64,000 nt of DNA, taken from positions 62,001 to 126,000 of the forward strand of contig NZ_PQIA01000013.1 of NCBI RefSeq assembly GCF_003385235.1, read 5' to 3'. The notes beneath the pieces were generated by a model that worked only from the letters and a program-made list of their open reading frames with translations, searched no databases and was not told the origin of the DNA. Numbering within the stretch: position 1 is the first letter of the stretch; each line of letters begins with the position of its first letter. Position numbers and translations under genes: made by a program. This stretch comes from Amycolatopsis circi. GTDB lineage: Bacteria > Actinomycetota > Actinomycetes > Mycobacteriales > Pseudonocardiaceae. Positions 1 to 7,476 of this stretch are shown here, in pieces.

Positions 1-827
1 TGACCGCGGTCTCCGGGGATCGTGAAGTCGGTGCCGCGCTGGCCGCGCACCCGCGGATCGCCAAGATCGTCTTCACTGGCTCCACCGCGACCGGACGCCG
101 GATTGTCGAAAGCTCGGCGGGCAACCTCGCGCGGCTCACCCTGGAACTGGGCGGGAACGACGCCGCGATCGTGCTGCCTGGCACGGACGTGGACGCCGTT
201 GCCGACAAGCTGTTCTGGGCGGCTTTCATGAACACCGGCCAGGTGTGTGCCGCGCTCAAACGCCTTTACGTGCACGAGTCGATCTATGACGACGTCGTCT
301 CCGCGCTGGCCGAACGCGCCGAGAAGGCACCGATGGGACCGGGACAGGACAAGGCGAACCGGCTCGGGCCGGTGCAGAATCCGGCACAGTTCGAGATCGT
401 TTCGCGGCTGGTGGAAGAGGCTCGGACGCGCGGTGCCCGGATCGTCACCGGTGGCATGCCAGCGCCGGAACTGGGGCCGCTGTTCTACCGGCCGACGATC
501 GTCGCGGATGTCGAGGACGGTGCCGCGGTGGTCGACGAGGAGCAGTTCGGTCCGGTGCTGCCGGTGATCAGGTACTCCACTGTGGGCGACGCGGTGCGTC
601 GGGCGAACGGCACTGACCAGGGGTTGGGCGCCTCGGTGTGGGGTCCCGACGCTGACGAGACCGACGCGGTGGCCCAGCGGATGGAGGCGGGCACCGTGTG
701 GATCAACCAGCACGGCGGCGTCGATCCGGCGATTCCGTTCGGCGGGACGAAGTCGTCGGGCTACGGGCTGGAGTTCGGCGTGGAAGGCCTGAAAGCCATG
801 GCGGCCACCAAAATCATCCGCCGGTGA
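1..827 (+). CDS. NAD(P)-dependent aldehyde dehydrogenase, 5'-truncated by window edge
   Basis: The reading frame is open from base 3 and has no start in the window, so the N-terminal half lies outside. What remains is the catalytic C-terminal part of an ALDH-superfamily enzyme: the FTGST nucleotide-binding segment, the LELGGND motif with the general-base Glu, and the catalytic Cys in GQVCAA. The end (GGTKSSGYGLEFGVEG) is the usual ALDH C-terminus. It oxidises an aldehyde to an acid with NAD(P)+; the substrate cannot be read from sequence. It is transcribed towards the aromatic catabolic block on the other strand and is separated from it by a strong hairpin, so it is probably a separate transcript. 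A second ALDH at 9084-10532 belongs to the opposing block. Confidence 0.93.
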   Translation, partial: TAVSGDREVGAALAAHPRIAKIVFTGSTATGRRIVESSAGNLARLTLELGGNDAAIVLPGTDVDAVADKLFWAAFMNTGQVCAALKRLYVHESIYDDVVSALAERAEKAPMGPGQDKANRLGPVQNPAQFEIVSRLVEEARTRGARIVTGGMPAPELGPLFYRPTIVADVEDGAAVVDEEQFGPVLPVIRYSTVGDAVRRANGTDQGLGASVWGPDADETDAVAQRMEAGTVWINQHGGVDPAIPFGGTKSSGYGLEFGVEGLKAMAATKIIRR

Positions 828-831
828 AACC

Positions 832-874
832 AGTGAAGGCCTCCTGGAGGGATTTCCCCGAGGAGGCCTTCACT
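832..874. terminator. Bidirectional hairpin terminator between convergent genes
   Basis: A perfect 14-bp inverted repeat (832-845 with 861-874, arms AGTGAAGGCCTCCT and its complement) encloses a 15-nt loop that can itself pair through GGGA/TCCC. It sits between the ends of the converging aldehyde dehydrogenase and FAD monooxygenase genes, where a shared terminator is expected. No T-tract follows, as is usual in high-GC actinobacteria. Confidence 0.8.
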
Positions 875-886
875 GTGGGCCGGTGG

Positions 887-2515
887 TCAAGCGCCGCGAA
901 GCTTTTCCCACAACTCGGCCGCGGCCGCCCGGTCGGGCGGAGCCCCTCGCCACACCACCGTCTGATCCTGACGTACCAGCGTGATGGGGCAAAGATATTC
1001 ATCCGGCAGCTCGTCGACTTCAACAACAGCGAATGGGATACCTCGGTCTGCCGCTTCAACGGTCAAGGCTGAGATATCAACCCCGCGCGCTGCAATCGCC
1101 GTGTAGCCAGCTGAAAAATGGTCGTACAGCGAGGATCCATCAGGCAGCGTGAAGTGCGGGGCGCGGCAACCGGGCACAGTGGACGGTGTGTAACTGCCCA
1201 TCGTGTAGCCAGGCGCTTCTTCGCCGTCGTAGGCGATGATCGGCGAACCGTGGTACGCGTACCCGTAGTTCAGGCCCGCGGCGGCGAACTGCGGCTCGTT
1301 CAGCTCGCGCACCGCAGTACCGAACGACGAGCGCGCAGCGTCACCGGCCGGGGTGTCGTCTTCCAGGGCGGCGGGAAGTCCTGGCCGGGCGAGCTTGCGC
1401 TGGTGGTTCATCGCGAAGAGCGACACCTGTTCGGTGATCGGCCGCCGTTCGGCTTCGTAGGCGTCCAGGATTCCTTCCTCGGCCCAGCCGCCGAGATGCG
1501 CGCCGAGCAGCCAGGTCAGGTTGAGCACGTCCGCGATGCCCGCGTTCATCCCGAATCCCGCGAACGGCACCCACAGATGCGAAGCGTCTCCGGCAAGGAA
1601 CACCCGCCGGTCGCGGAACCGGTCGGCGAGCAGGCGGCGAGCGATCCAGTCCTCTTTGGACACGACCTCGTACTCGAAGGACTCGTCCACGCCGAGAATC
1701 GCGCGAATCGCCGCGTCCCGATCGACGACCTCTTCCTCCGAGGAAAGGTAGGTGTGCACAAGGAAAGTCTCGCTGCCGTCGATCGCGTAGACGTGCCCGA
1801 CGCGGCGAGCGTTGAACGTGTAGTAACCCCAAGCCCGCGGTTCGTCAGCCGACATCAGCGAGTACAGCTTCGGTGCGCGGATGCAGGTGGACTGCACGTG
1901 CTGGAGCACCGGATCGCCGCTGAGCTTCGCACCGATCTGCTTGCGCACCGCCGAACGGCCGCCGTCCGCGCCGATGAAGTACCGAGCGCGCAGAGTGCGC
2001 TCCCCCGAACCGTCGGACACTACGGCCGAGACGGAAGAGGCGTTCTGCTCGACCGAATGGAACCGCGTGCGGTTGAGCAGTGTCACCCCGGGTGCGACAG
2101 CGGCGTTCCGGGCGAGGATCGGTTCCAGGAACGTCTGGTTGATCCGATGCGGAGGCTCCGGCGTCGCCCAGCTCGTGTCGGGGCCAACGCGAGACGTGTA
2201 CCGCTCGCCGCTCGCCGGGATCGGGATGCGCGACAGTTCCCGGCCAATCAGCGAGGTCCGGAACGCGACGTCCTGCGGGTAGTCGCGCGGCAGACCGGCC
2301 GCACGCACCTCAGCCGCGATCCCGAGCCTCCGGAAGCTTTCCATGGTGCGCGAGGCGACGTGGTTGCACTTGACGTTCGGCGGTTCGAGAAACTCCCGTT
2401 CCTCGACGACGATCACCGACACGCCGCGGCTGCTCAGATCCAAAGCGGCGACAAGGCCGACCGGGCCTGCCCCGACGATGAGGACGTCTGCGTCCATGGT
2501 CTCTCTGTTCAGCAC
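887..2515 (-). CDS. FAD-dependent aromatic monooxygenase (PheA/TfdB/MhpA type)
   Basis: This 542-aa flavoprotein hydroxylase has the Rossmann GxGxxG motif as GAGPVG near residues 15-20, the second FAD motif VFLAGDASHLW with the following GFGMNAG segment, and a thioredoxin-like C-terminal domain ending around DQTVVWRG. These are the marks of class A aromatic hydroxylases acting on phenols or hydroxybenzoates with NAD(P)H and O2. The GTG start at 2515 is chosen because AAGGA lies five bases upstream; an internal ATG at 2497 has no comparable site. It overlaps the stop of the flavin reductase by 7 nt, so the two are translationally coupled and it is the last gene of the eight-gene operon. It probably supplies one ring hydroxylation before ring cleavage; the exact substrate is unknown. 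Confidence 0.9.
   Translation of the reverse strand: MLNRETMDADVLIVGAGPVGLVAALDLSSRGVSVIVVEEREFLEPPNVKCNHVASRTMESFRRLGIAAEVRAAGLPRDYPQDVAFRTSLIGRELSRIPIPASGERYTSRVGPDTSWATPEPPHRINQTFLEPILARNAAVAPGVTLLNRTRFHSVEQNASSVSAVVSDGSGERTLRARYFIGADGGRSAVRKQIGAKLSGDPVLQHVQSTCIRAPKLYSLMSADEPRAWGYYTFNARRVGHVYAIDGSETFLVHTYLSSEEEVVDRDAAIRAILGVDESFEYEVVSKEDWIARRLLADRFRDRRVFLAGDASHLWVPFAGFGMNAGIADVLNLTWLLGAHLGGWAEEGILDAYEAERRPITEQVSLFAMNHQRKLARPGLPAALEDDTPAGDAARSSFGTAVRELNEPQFAAAGLNYGYAYHGSPIIAYDGEEAPGYTMGSYTPSTVPGCRAPHFTLPDGSSLYDHFSAGYTAIAARGVDISALTVEAADRGIPFAVVEVDELPDEYLCPITLVRQDQTVVWRGAPPDRAAAAELWEKLRGA
1070..1079 (+). repeat. Dispersed decamer TGAGATAYCA, first of 16 exact copies in the window
   Basis: Exact matches on the plus strand start at 1070, 4463, 4960, 7798, 20888, 35352, 37762, 43960, 50377 and 61920. 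Reverse-complement matches (TGRTATCTCA) start at 10811, 12212, 17284, 19270, 29465 and 40460. Fourteen lie inside coding regions and use all three reading frames; two (19270 and 29465) are intergenic. One-mismatch relatives occur at 20514, 20612, 25525, 40927, 41407, 42289 and 60580. The word is AT-rich and often forces rare ATA or TCA codons. Its function is unknown. Confidence 0.85.
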
Positions 2516-3471
2516 GGCATTCCTTGCGCCACCACGCCAAGGTGCTCGGTCATCAGCCGGCGGGCAGCGTCCTCGTCACGGTCCTCAATGGCCTGAAGGA
2601 TGCGGCGGTGCGCATCGACCGCACGAGTCGCCCGTTCGGCGTTGGTGTGCACGGCATACACGCTTTCCCGCGGCCGGTTGAGCGCGCCGACCGACGCGGC
2701 GATCGCCGGATTCCCGCTGAGCAAACCGAGCCGCGCGTGGAATTCCAGCGACAGCGGGTTGTACCGGCTGGCGTCGTGGACGTGTTTCTCCGATTCCTCG
2801 ACCAGCGCCCGCAATTGCGCTATCTGGTCGTCCGCCGCGGCACGAGCAGCGAGGGCGGCGGCCGCGGGTTCGACCGCGTGCTGCGCCTCCAAAAGCTGTT
2901 CGGTCCGCATTCCGTGCAAATGCAGCTGGATGGAAAGCGAATCAGCGATCCGACCGATGTCCGCTTCCGCCTCTTCCGCCGTGTCGAGTTCGCGGTATTC
3001 GCCGGACCAGTACAGCAACGGCTGTCCAGTTCCGCCGCCCGCCGAAACAACTTCGCCGACGAGAATGATGTGGTCGCCGCCGCCGAGCATCGTGTGCACG
3101 GTGCAGTCGAACCAGCTGAGTGCACCGGTGACGACCGGTGCGCCGGTGGCCTCGGTGTGCGTCTCGACCTCGTCGAACCGCTCCTTGCTCCGGCCGCGCC
3201 CACGGCGGGCGAAGCAGGCGGAAACGTCTTGCTGATGACGGCTCAGCACGTTGATCGCGAAGACCCCGCTCGCGCGGATCTCCTCAAGGATCGGACTGTG
3301 CGAATTGATCGAGACCGTCACCAGAAGCGGATTCAGCGAAAGCGAAACGAACGAGGTCGCGGTGATTCCGTAAAGGTGCCCGTCGAGCGCGGTGGTCACC
3401 ACCGTGACGCCCGAGGCGAATCGCCCGGCTGCCTGGCGGAAGCTGTCGATGCGTTGCTGGTCGGAGGTCAT
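2509..3471 (-). CDS. Flavin reductase fused to a GntR-type FCD ligand-binding domain
   Basis: The protein is about 320 aa. Residues 1-165 form a flavin-reductase-like (FMN-binding split-barrel) domain: FRQAAGRFASGVTVVTT, then TATSFVSLSLNPLLVTVS. Residues about 175-320 are an all-helical FCD domain of the kind that follows the winged helix in GntR regulators, but no DNA-binding domain is present. Nitrilotriacetate-type and C1-type two-component monooxygenase reductases carry comparable C-terminal extensions, and in the C1 family the extension senses the aromatic substrate and controls NADH oxidation. By inference this protein feeds reduced flavin to the HpaB-type oxygenase of the same operon and is gated by its substrate. 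The ATG at 3471 is preferred because GAGGTG lies 6 nt before it; an in-frame GTG at 3480 lacks a suitable site. Confidence 0.88.
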   Translation of the reverse strand: MTSDQQRIDSFRQAAGRFASGVTVVTTALDGHLYGITATSFVSLSLNPLLVTVSINSHSPILEEIRASGVFAINVLSRHQQDVSACFARRGRGRSKERFDEVETHTEATGAPVVTGALSWFDCTVHTMLGGGDHIILVGEVVSAGGGTGQPLLYWSGEYRELDTAEEAEADIGRIADSLSIQLHLHGMRTEQLLEAQHAVEPAAAALAARAAADDQIAQLRALVEESEKHVHDASRYNPLSLEFHARLGLLSGNPAIAASVGALNRPRESVYAVHTNAERATRAVDAHRRILQAIEDRDEDAARRLMTEHLGVVAQGMPC

Positions 3472-3476
3472 GGGTT

Positions 3477-4115
3477 TCACCTCGCTTCGTCCGGGACGCC
3501 GAGATTGCGGAATTGGTAAACGTCCAAAGTGGTCTCACCGGCGCGGAGCCGGTCCAGATAGGACGCTTCCTTCTCCGCCCGGACCCGGGACGCGGCCAGA
3601 ACACGGTCGTACTCGTCCGCCGGGAACACGACGATCCCGTCCCGGTCGGCCACGACGATGTCGCCGCGGCGAATCACCCTGCCGCGCAAGGTGATCGGCC
3701 GGCCGACTGTCCCCGGCCAGTTCTTGATCGTGCCGCGGATCGAAATCGCCGTGCTGAACGCCGGGAACCCGAGCGACGCGAGCTGCTGAGTGTCGCGGAC
3801 GCCGCCGTCTATGACCAGGCCGTGAATACCGCGCGCCTGCGCCGCGACGGCCATCACCTCGCCCCAGTACCCGAACGGCGCGCCACCGGCGTCGACCACG
3901 AGCACGTCACCCGGACCAGCAGCCTCGATCCCGTGGTGCAGCGCGAGGTTGTCGCCGATCTGCGCCGACACCGGCACCGCGCGGCCGACCATCCGCGCAC
4001 CGTCCCAGGCTGGCCGGAACGCGGCGTCCAGGAAGCAGTCGAGGCCGGACGCCTCGTACAGCGTGGCTGTGCCGAGCGTTAGCAGTTCCTTGGTGTCTTC
4101 GGCCAAAGTCGTCAT
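3477..4115 (-). CDS. RraA-family aldolase paralogue 1 (CHA/HMG aldolase-like)
   Basis: The 212-aa protein belongs to the RraA-like fold, which includes 4-carboxy-4-hydroxy-2-oxoadipate (CHA) and 4-hydroxy-4-methyl-2-oxoglutarate aldolases. The active-site region is visible as YWGEVM followed by GLVIDGGVRD, with the conserved Arg-Asp pair. Beside a LigJ-like hydratase and a LigB-type dioxygenase, the expected reaction is retro-aldol cleavage of CHA to pyruvate and oxaloacetate, the last step of the gallate or protocatechuate 4,5-cleavage route. Its ATG overlaps the upstream paralogue by 4 nt (ATGA). RraA-fold proteins can also act as regulators of RNase E, but the operon context argues for catabolism. 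Confidence 0.85.
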   Translation of the reverse strand: MTTLAEDTKELLTLGTATLYEASGLDCFLDAAFRPAWDGARMVGRAVPVSAQIGDNLALHHGIEAAGPGDVLVVDAGGAPFGYWGEVMAVAAQARGIHGLVIDGGVRDTQQLASLGFPAFSTAISIRGTIKNWPGTVGRPITLRGRVIRRGDIVVADRDGIVVFPADEYDRVLAASRVRAEKEASYLDRLRAGETTLDVYQFRNLGVPDEAR

Positions 4116-4759
4116 GCTTCCGCCCGCTGCAGATCGTGGTAGCCGTACTTCGCACGGGCTTCGGCGATCGTCGCGCCGCCGAGCGCAGCGGCGAGGATCG
4201 CCTCTTCGCGCGCCTGGATCATCTCGGCGACCTCTAATACGTCGTCCTCGCAATCGCGCGGGATCGCCACGACGCCGTCCGAGTCGCCGAGCAAGATGTC
4301 CCCATCGCGGACTGTCACGCCGCCGATGGTCACCGGTCCGCGTTCCTCCGCCACCTCGACCCGGTCCTTGCCCGTGCGCATGAAGCGACCACGGCTGTAG
4401 ATCGGGTAGCCAATGGACAAAGCGCGGTGCGTGTCGCGGCAGACCCCTTCAATGACCGTGCCTGAGATACCACGCTGGTGCGCTACTGCGGTCAGGATAT
4501 CGCCCCAGACCGTGCAGTCGACGCGACCGTCGTTGTCGAGCACGATCACCTGGCCAGGCTCGACCTGGTCGATAAAGTCGCCGACGGTTCCGGCCGGGAC
4601 CTGCGCGCTGACATACCGCACGGTGAACGCGCGACCGACCATGCGCTGTCCGTCCGCCAGCGGGGCGAGGCCGAGCAGGCTGCCTGGTCGCTTGAGCTTG
4701 TCGAGGGCGTCGGAGACCGTCGCGGTGCCGAGTCCGGCGAACCGGTCGAGGAGAGACAT
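4112..4759 (-). CDS. RraA-family aldolase paralogue 2
   Basis: A 215-aa RraA-like protein, paralogous to both neighbours. It keeps the GxxRD active-site signature (VIEGVCRD) and a VWGDIL segment at the same position. The start ATG at 4759 overlaps the previous stop by one base (TGATG), and the end overlaps the next gene by four, so the three paralogues are tightly coupled. All three retain the Arg-Asp pair, so none is obviously dead. They may assemble as a hetero-oligomer (RraA proteins are ring trimers), or each may cleave a differently substituted hydroxy-oxo acid. The specific substrate of this copy cannot be told from sequence. Confidence 0.82.
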   Translation of the reverse strand: MSLLDRFAGLGTATVSDALDKLKRPGSLLGLAPLADGQRMVGRAFTVRYVSAQVPAGTVGDFIDQVEPGQVIVLDNDGRVDCTVWGDILTAVAHQRGISGTVIEGVCRDTHRALSIGYPIYSRGRFMRTGKDRVEVAEERGPVTIGGVTVRDGDILLGDSDGVVAIPRDCEDDVLEVAEMIQAREEAILAAALGGATIAEARAKYGYHDLQRAEA

Positions 4760-5427
4760 CAGCGCTGCTCCACGGTGACTGAGGGGAATTGGGAATCGTG
4801 CATGACTTCTTGCACGTCGCGGCCGGACCGGACCGCCTCTGCCATCCGGGCTTCGCGCTCGGCGATCCGCTGCGCGAGCGCGATGACGCGTTCCGCATCG
4901 CCAGCGGCGACGAAGACGACGCCGTTGACGTCCGCGAGCACGAAGTCTTGCGGGGCAACTGAGATACCAGCGATCTGGATGCGCTCGTCCATCGCGGCCT
5001 GCACGATGCGGCCCCGCGCGCTGACCGGAACGGCCGTGCGCGCGAAGACCGGCAGCTTCAATGCCTCGCTCTCCTGGACGTCGCGGCAGGCACCGTCCAC
5101 GATGACGCCAGCGACGCCACGCCGGACCGCGGCCTCGGCGAGCAAACCGCCCCAGCACGAGACGTCCGTGCGACCGTGGTTGTCGATCACCACGACGTCG
5201 TCCGGCTCGGTGATCGCGACCAGCGGCGTGGCGATGTGCGTCGCCGGTCCAGCGGTCGCCTTCGGTGCGGCGGTGACTGTGCGCACCCGCCCGGCGAGGA
5301 CTGTGCCTGCGGGCCACATCGGCTTCAGCGCGGTGACCGCGCCAGGCAGGCCCAGCGTATCGAGCGCGTCGGAAACCGCGCAGCTGTCGAGTCCGCGCAG
5401 CGCGGTGATGATCTCTTCGAGAGACAT
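4759..5427 (-). CDS. RraA-family aldolase paralogue 3
   Basis: A 222-aa RraA-like protein with the signature VDGACRD and, upstream, SCWGGLL, matching the active-site layout of the other two copies. GGAAG lies seven bases before the ATG at 5427, and the stop of the ring-cleavage dioxygenase is only two bases upstream. It is the first of three consecutive paralogues. Sequence divergence between the copies is large outside the motifs, which points to an old duplication and functional divergence rather than a recent tandem copy. A decamer TGAGATAYCA lies inside the gene at 4960. Confidence 0.82.
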   Translation of the reverse strand: MSLEEIITALRGLDSCAVSDALDTLGLPGAVTALKPMWPAGTVLAGRVRTVTAAPKATAGPATHIATPLVAITEPDDVVVIDNHGRTDVSCWGGLLAEAAVRRGVAGVIVDGACRDVQESEALKLPVFARTAVPVSARGRIVQAAMDERIQIAGISVAPQDFVLADVNGVVFVAAGDAERVIALAQRIAEREARMAEAVRSGRDVQEVMHDSQFPSVTVEQR

Positions 5428-5429
5428 GA

Positions 5430-6446
5430 TCACTTCCGTTCCCAGGTAAGGAAACCCATCGCGTTGCCCGTACCAGCTTCCGTTCGGTAGCACGGTTCGT
5501 AGTCCGCGCTCGTCACGACGAGACCTGCTTCCTCGGCGATCCCGGCGACCGCGATCCAGTTGCGCAGCTCCGAGGCACCGGACCGCATCTCGGCGGCCGG
5601 GACGGTCGAGAGGTAGTCGGCGTCGTGGTCCCGCAGGGCTTGGATGAACTCCTGGTCCAGCTTTTCGTCGATCACGAAGTGGCTGAGACCGCCCGACGCG
5701 ACGACGCCGACGCGCAGGTCGCCGGGGAACGACCGGATCGCCCGGCCGACCGCGCGTCCGAAGTCGTAGCAGCGCTTGGCTCCCGGCGGATTCGGCTCCC
5801 AGAAGGTGTTGATGAAGATCGGCACCATCGGCAGCGTGGATTCCTGGCCGAGGAACCGCTGGTAGATGAACCCGAAGCCGTGCGGAATCGTGTGGTTCTC
5901 GTACCGCCCGGCCGGGATGACCTCGGTGGCACCGGTGTCGAAGTCGTCGGCCTGTGTGGACTGGATGATGTGCTTGCCCAGCTCACGGTGTGTCGGCCGC
6001 ATGATCGTGCGGTCCGGGACGTCACCGGTCGCGGCTTCGGCGAGGCCGGGAGCCATCGCGTCGAGCTGCGCCTGGGTGAACGGCACGTGCGCGACCTCGT
6101 CGCCCCAGAACACCGAGAACGGGGCGAGCCATTCGTCACCGTAGGTTTCCTTGTGGTCGCTGGAAACGATGACGAGAACGTCGACGTCTTGCGACTTGAT
6201 GAAGTCCGCGAGCCGGTCCATCGACCGCTGGCAGCTTTCCCAGCGCCGCGCCATCACCTCGGGAGTGATCTCCGGCGAAAAGTCCTCCCGCAGCTCGCGC
6301 AGTTCCTCATAGCTATAGGTCTCGCCGCGGAACTTCAGTCCCTTGCTGGCGCGGTCCGCCGTGCCCCTGGTATCCCACGCGTGCGGTGGTGGCGCCTTCA
6401 GTTGCGGCCCGTGCGAGGTGCCGAACCCGGCAACGATTTCCGTCAT
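5430..6446 (-). CDS. LigB-type class III extradiol ring-cleavage dioxygenase
   Basis: This 338-aa protein has the LigB fold: GTSHGPQL at residues 10-17 supplies the first iron-ligand His (residue 12), VSSDHKETYG the second conserved His region, and GGLSHFVID the catalytic-His region. LigB-family enzymes use Fe(II) and O2 to cleave protocatechuate, gallate or related catechols next to a hydroxyl. It is longer than a bare LigB subunit and no LigA-like small subunit is seen nearby, so it probably acts as a single-subunit enzyme. With no dehydrogenase or lactonase gene alongside, a gallate-like trihydroxylated substrate that gives 4-oxalomesaconate directly would fit best. GGGAGAAGG precedes the ATG at 6446. 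Confidence 0.88.
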   Translation of the reverse strand: MTEIVAGFGTSHGPQLKAPPPHAWDTRGTADRASKGLKFRGETYSYEELRELREDFSPEITPEVMARRWESCQRSMDRLADFIKSQDVDVLVIVSSDHKETYGDEWLAPFSVFWGDEVAHVPFTQAQLDAMAPGLAEAATGDVPDRTIMRPTHRELGKHIIQSTQADDFDTGATEVIPAGRYENHTIPHGFGFIYQRFLGQESTLPMVPIFINTFWEPNPPGAKRCYDFGRAVGRAIRSFPGDLRVGVVASGGLSHFVIDEKLDQEFIQALRDHDADYLSTVPAAEMRSGASELRNWIAVAGIAEEAGLVVTSADYEPCYRTEAGTGNAMGFLTWERK

Positions 6447-6457
6447 GGCCTTCTCCC

Positions 6458-7459
6458 TCAGAGCCGGAAGAGCGCGCGGGCGTTGTTCTCGAGGACGTCG
6501 GCGCGCTCCTTCTCGCCGAGCCAGGCGATGTCGTCGATGAGCAAGTGGATGTCGTCGAACCAGCGGCCGGTCTCCGGGTCGATCTGCGAGCCGGTGCCCG
6601 GTTTCTCCGAACCGAACAGCACCCGGTCGGTGCCGACGACCTTCATCAGCAGCTCCAGGCTGTCCTGGGTGTAGAGGCACGAGTCGAAGTGCAGGCGGCG
6701 CAGTTTGTCCAGATAGGACACTCCGGTGCGCACCACCGACGGCAGGAAACGGCCCACCTGGTACGGAATCGCGCCGCCGCCGTGCGAGACGATCACCTTG
6801 AGGTCCGGGAAGTCCTTCAGCACGGTGGAGTTCACGAGACTCCACACCGCGATGGTTTCTTCCTGGATGAAGTGCAGGCTGTACGGCTCGCGCGCAGGCG
6901 GCTTGCACCCGGCCGCGTGCAGCAGCACCGGCACGTCGAGTTCGCACAGCACCTCGTACACCGGGTACCAGTACCGGTCGCCGAGAGCGAGCGGAGTTTC
7001 GGTGCCCTCGTACGGATCGGTGTTGAGCATCGCACCGACGAAGCCGAGTTCGGTCACCGTGCGGCGCAGCTCGGCGGTCCACTCCCGCGGCGTCAGGTCC
7101 GGGCTCTGCGGGAGTCCGGCGACGCCCTTGAACCGGCCGGGGAACAGTTCGGTGGCGCGATGGATGAGGTTGTTGGTCTCCTCGGTGAACCACTGCACGA
7201 GCTTGGCCGGCCGCTCGCTGTGCATCATCTGGAACGGGCGGGGCGAGATCATCTGCAGGTCGATTCCGGCGCCGTCGATATGCGCCAGATGCGAGATGTC
7301 GCCGAAGCTCGGGTGCGGGTGGTGATACGCGGCGGCGAGCGCGTCGTCGCTGATGGCCGGGGGTTTGCCGCCGTGCGCGCCGCGGTGCGCCAGCAGCGAG
7401 GCTTTCCAGGCGTAGTAGGCGTCCGGCGCGGACATGTGGCCGTGGACGTCGATGATCAC
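6458..7459 (-). CDS. Amidohydrolase-2 family protein, LigJ-like 4-oxalomesaconate hydratase
   Basis: The 333-aa protein starts MIIDVHGHM, giving the HxH metal motif at residues 6 and 8; VIVSHGGGAIP and VLFGSEKPG are the later metal and active-site segments of the ACMSD/LigJ branch of the amidohydrolase superfamily. LigJ hydrates 4-oxalomesaconate to 4-carboxy-4-hydroxy-2-oxoadipate, the substrate of the RraA-type aldolases encoded next door. A decarboxylase role, as in other members of this family, is the main alternative. The start is GTG at 7459 with AAGGAG six bases upstream. The gene lies 11 bases from the dioxygenase and 17 from the HpaB gene. Confidence 0.85.
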   Translation of the reverse strand: MIIDVHGHMSAPDAYYAWKASLLAHRGAHGGKPPAISDDALAAAYHHPHPSFGDISHLAHIDGAGIDLQMISPRPFQMMHSERPAKLVQWFTEETNNLIHRATELFPGRFKGVAGLPQSPDLTPREWTAELRRTVTELGFVGAMLNTDPYEGTETPLALGDRYWYPVYEVLCELDVPVLLHAAGCKPPAREPYSLHFIQEETIAVWSLVNSTVLKDFPDLKVIVSHGGGAIPYQVGRFLPSVVRTGVSYLDKLRRLHFDSCLYTQDSLELLMKVVGTDRVLFGSEKPGTGSQIDPETGRWFDDIHLLIDDIAWLGEKERADVLENNARALFRL

Positions 7460-7476
7460 GGGATGCTCCTTGCGTC

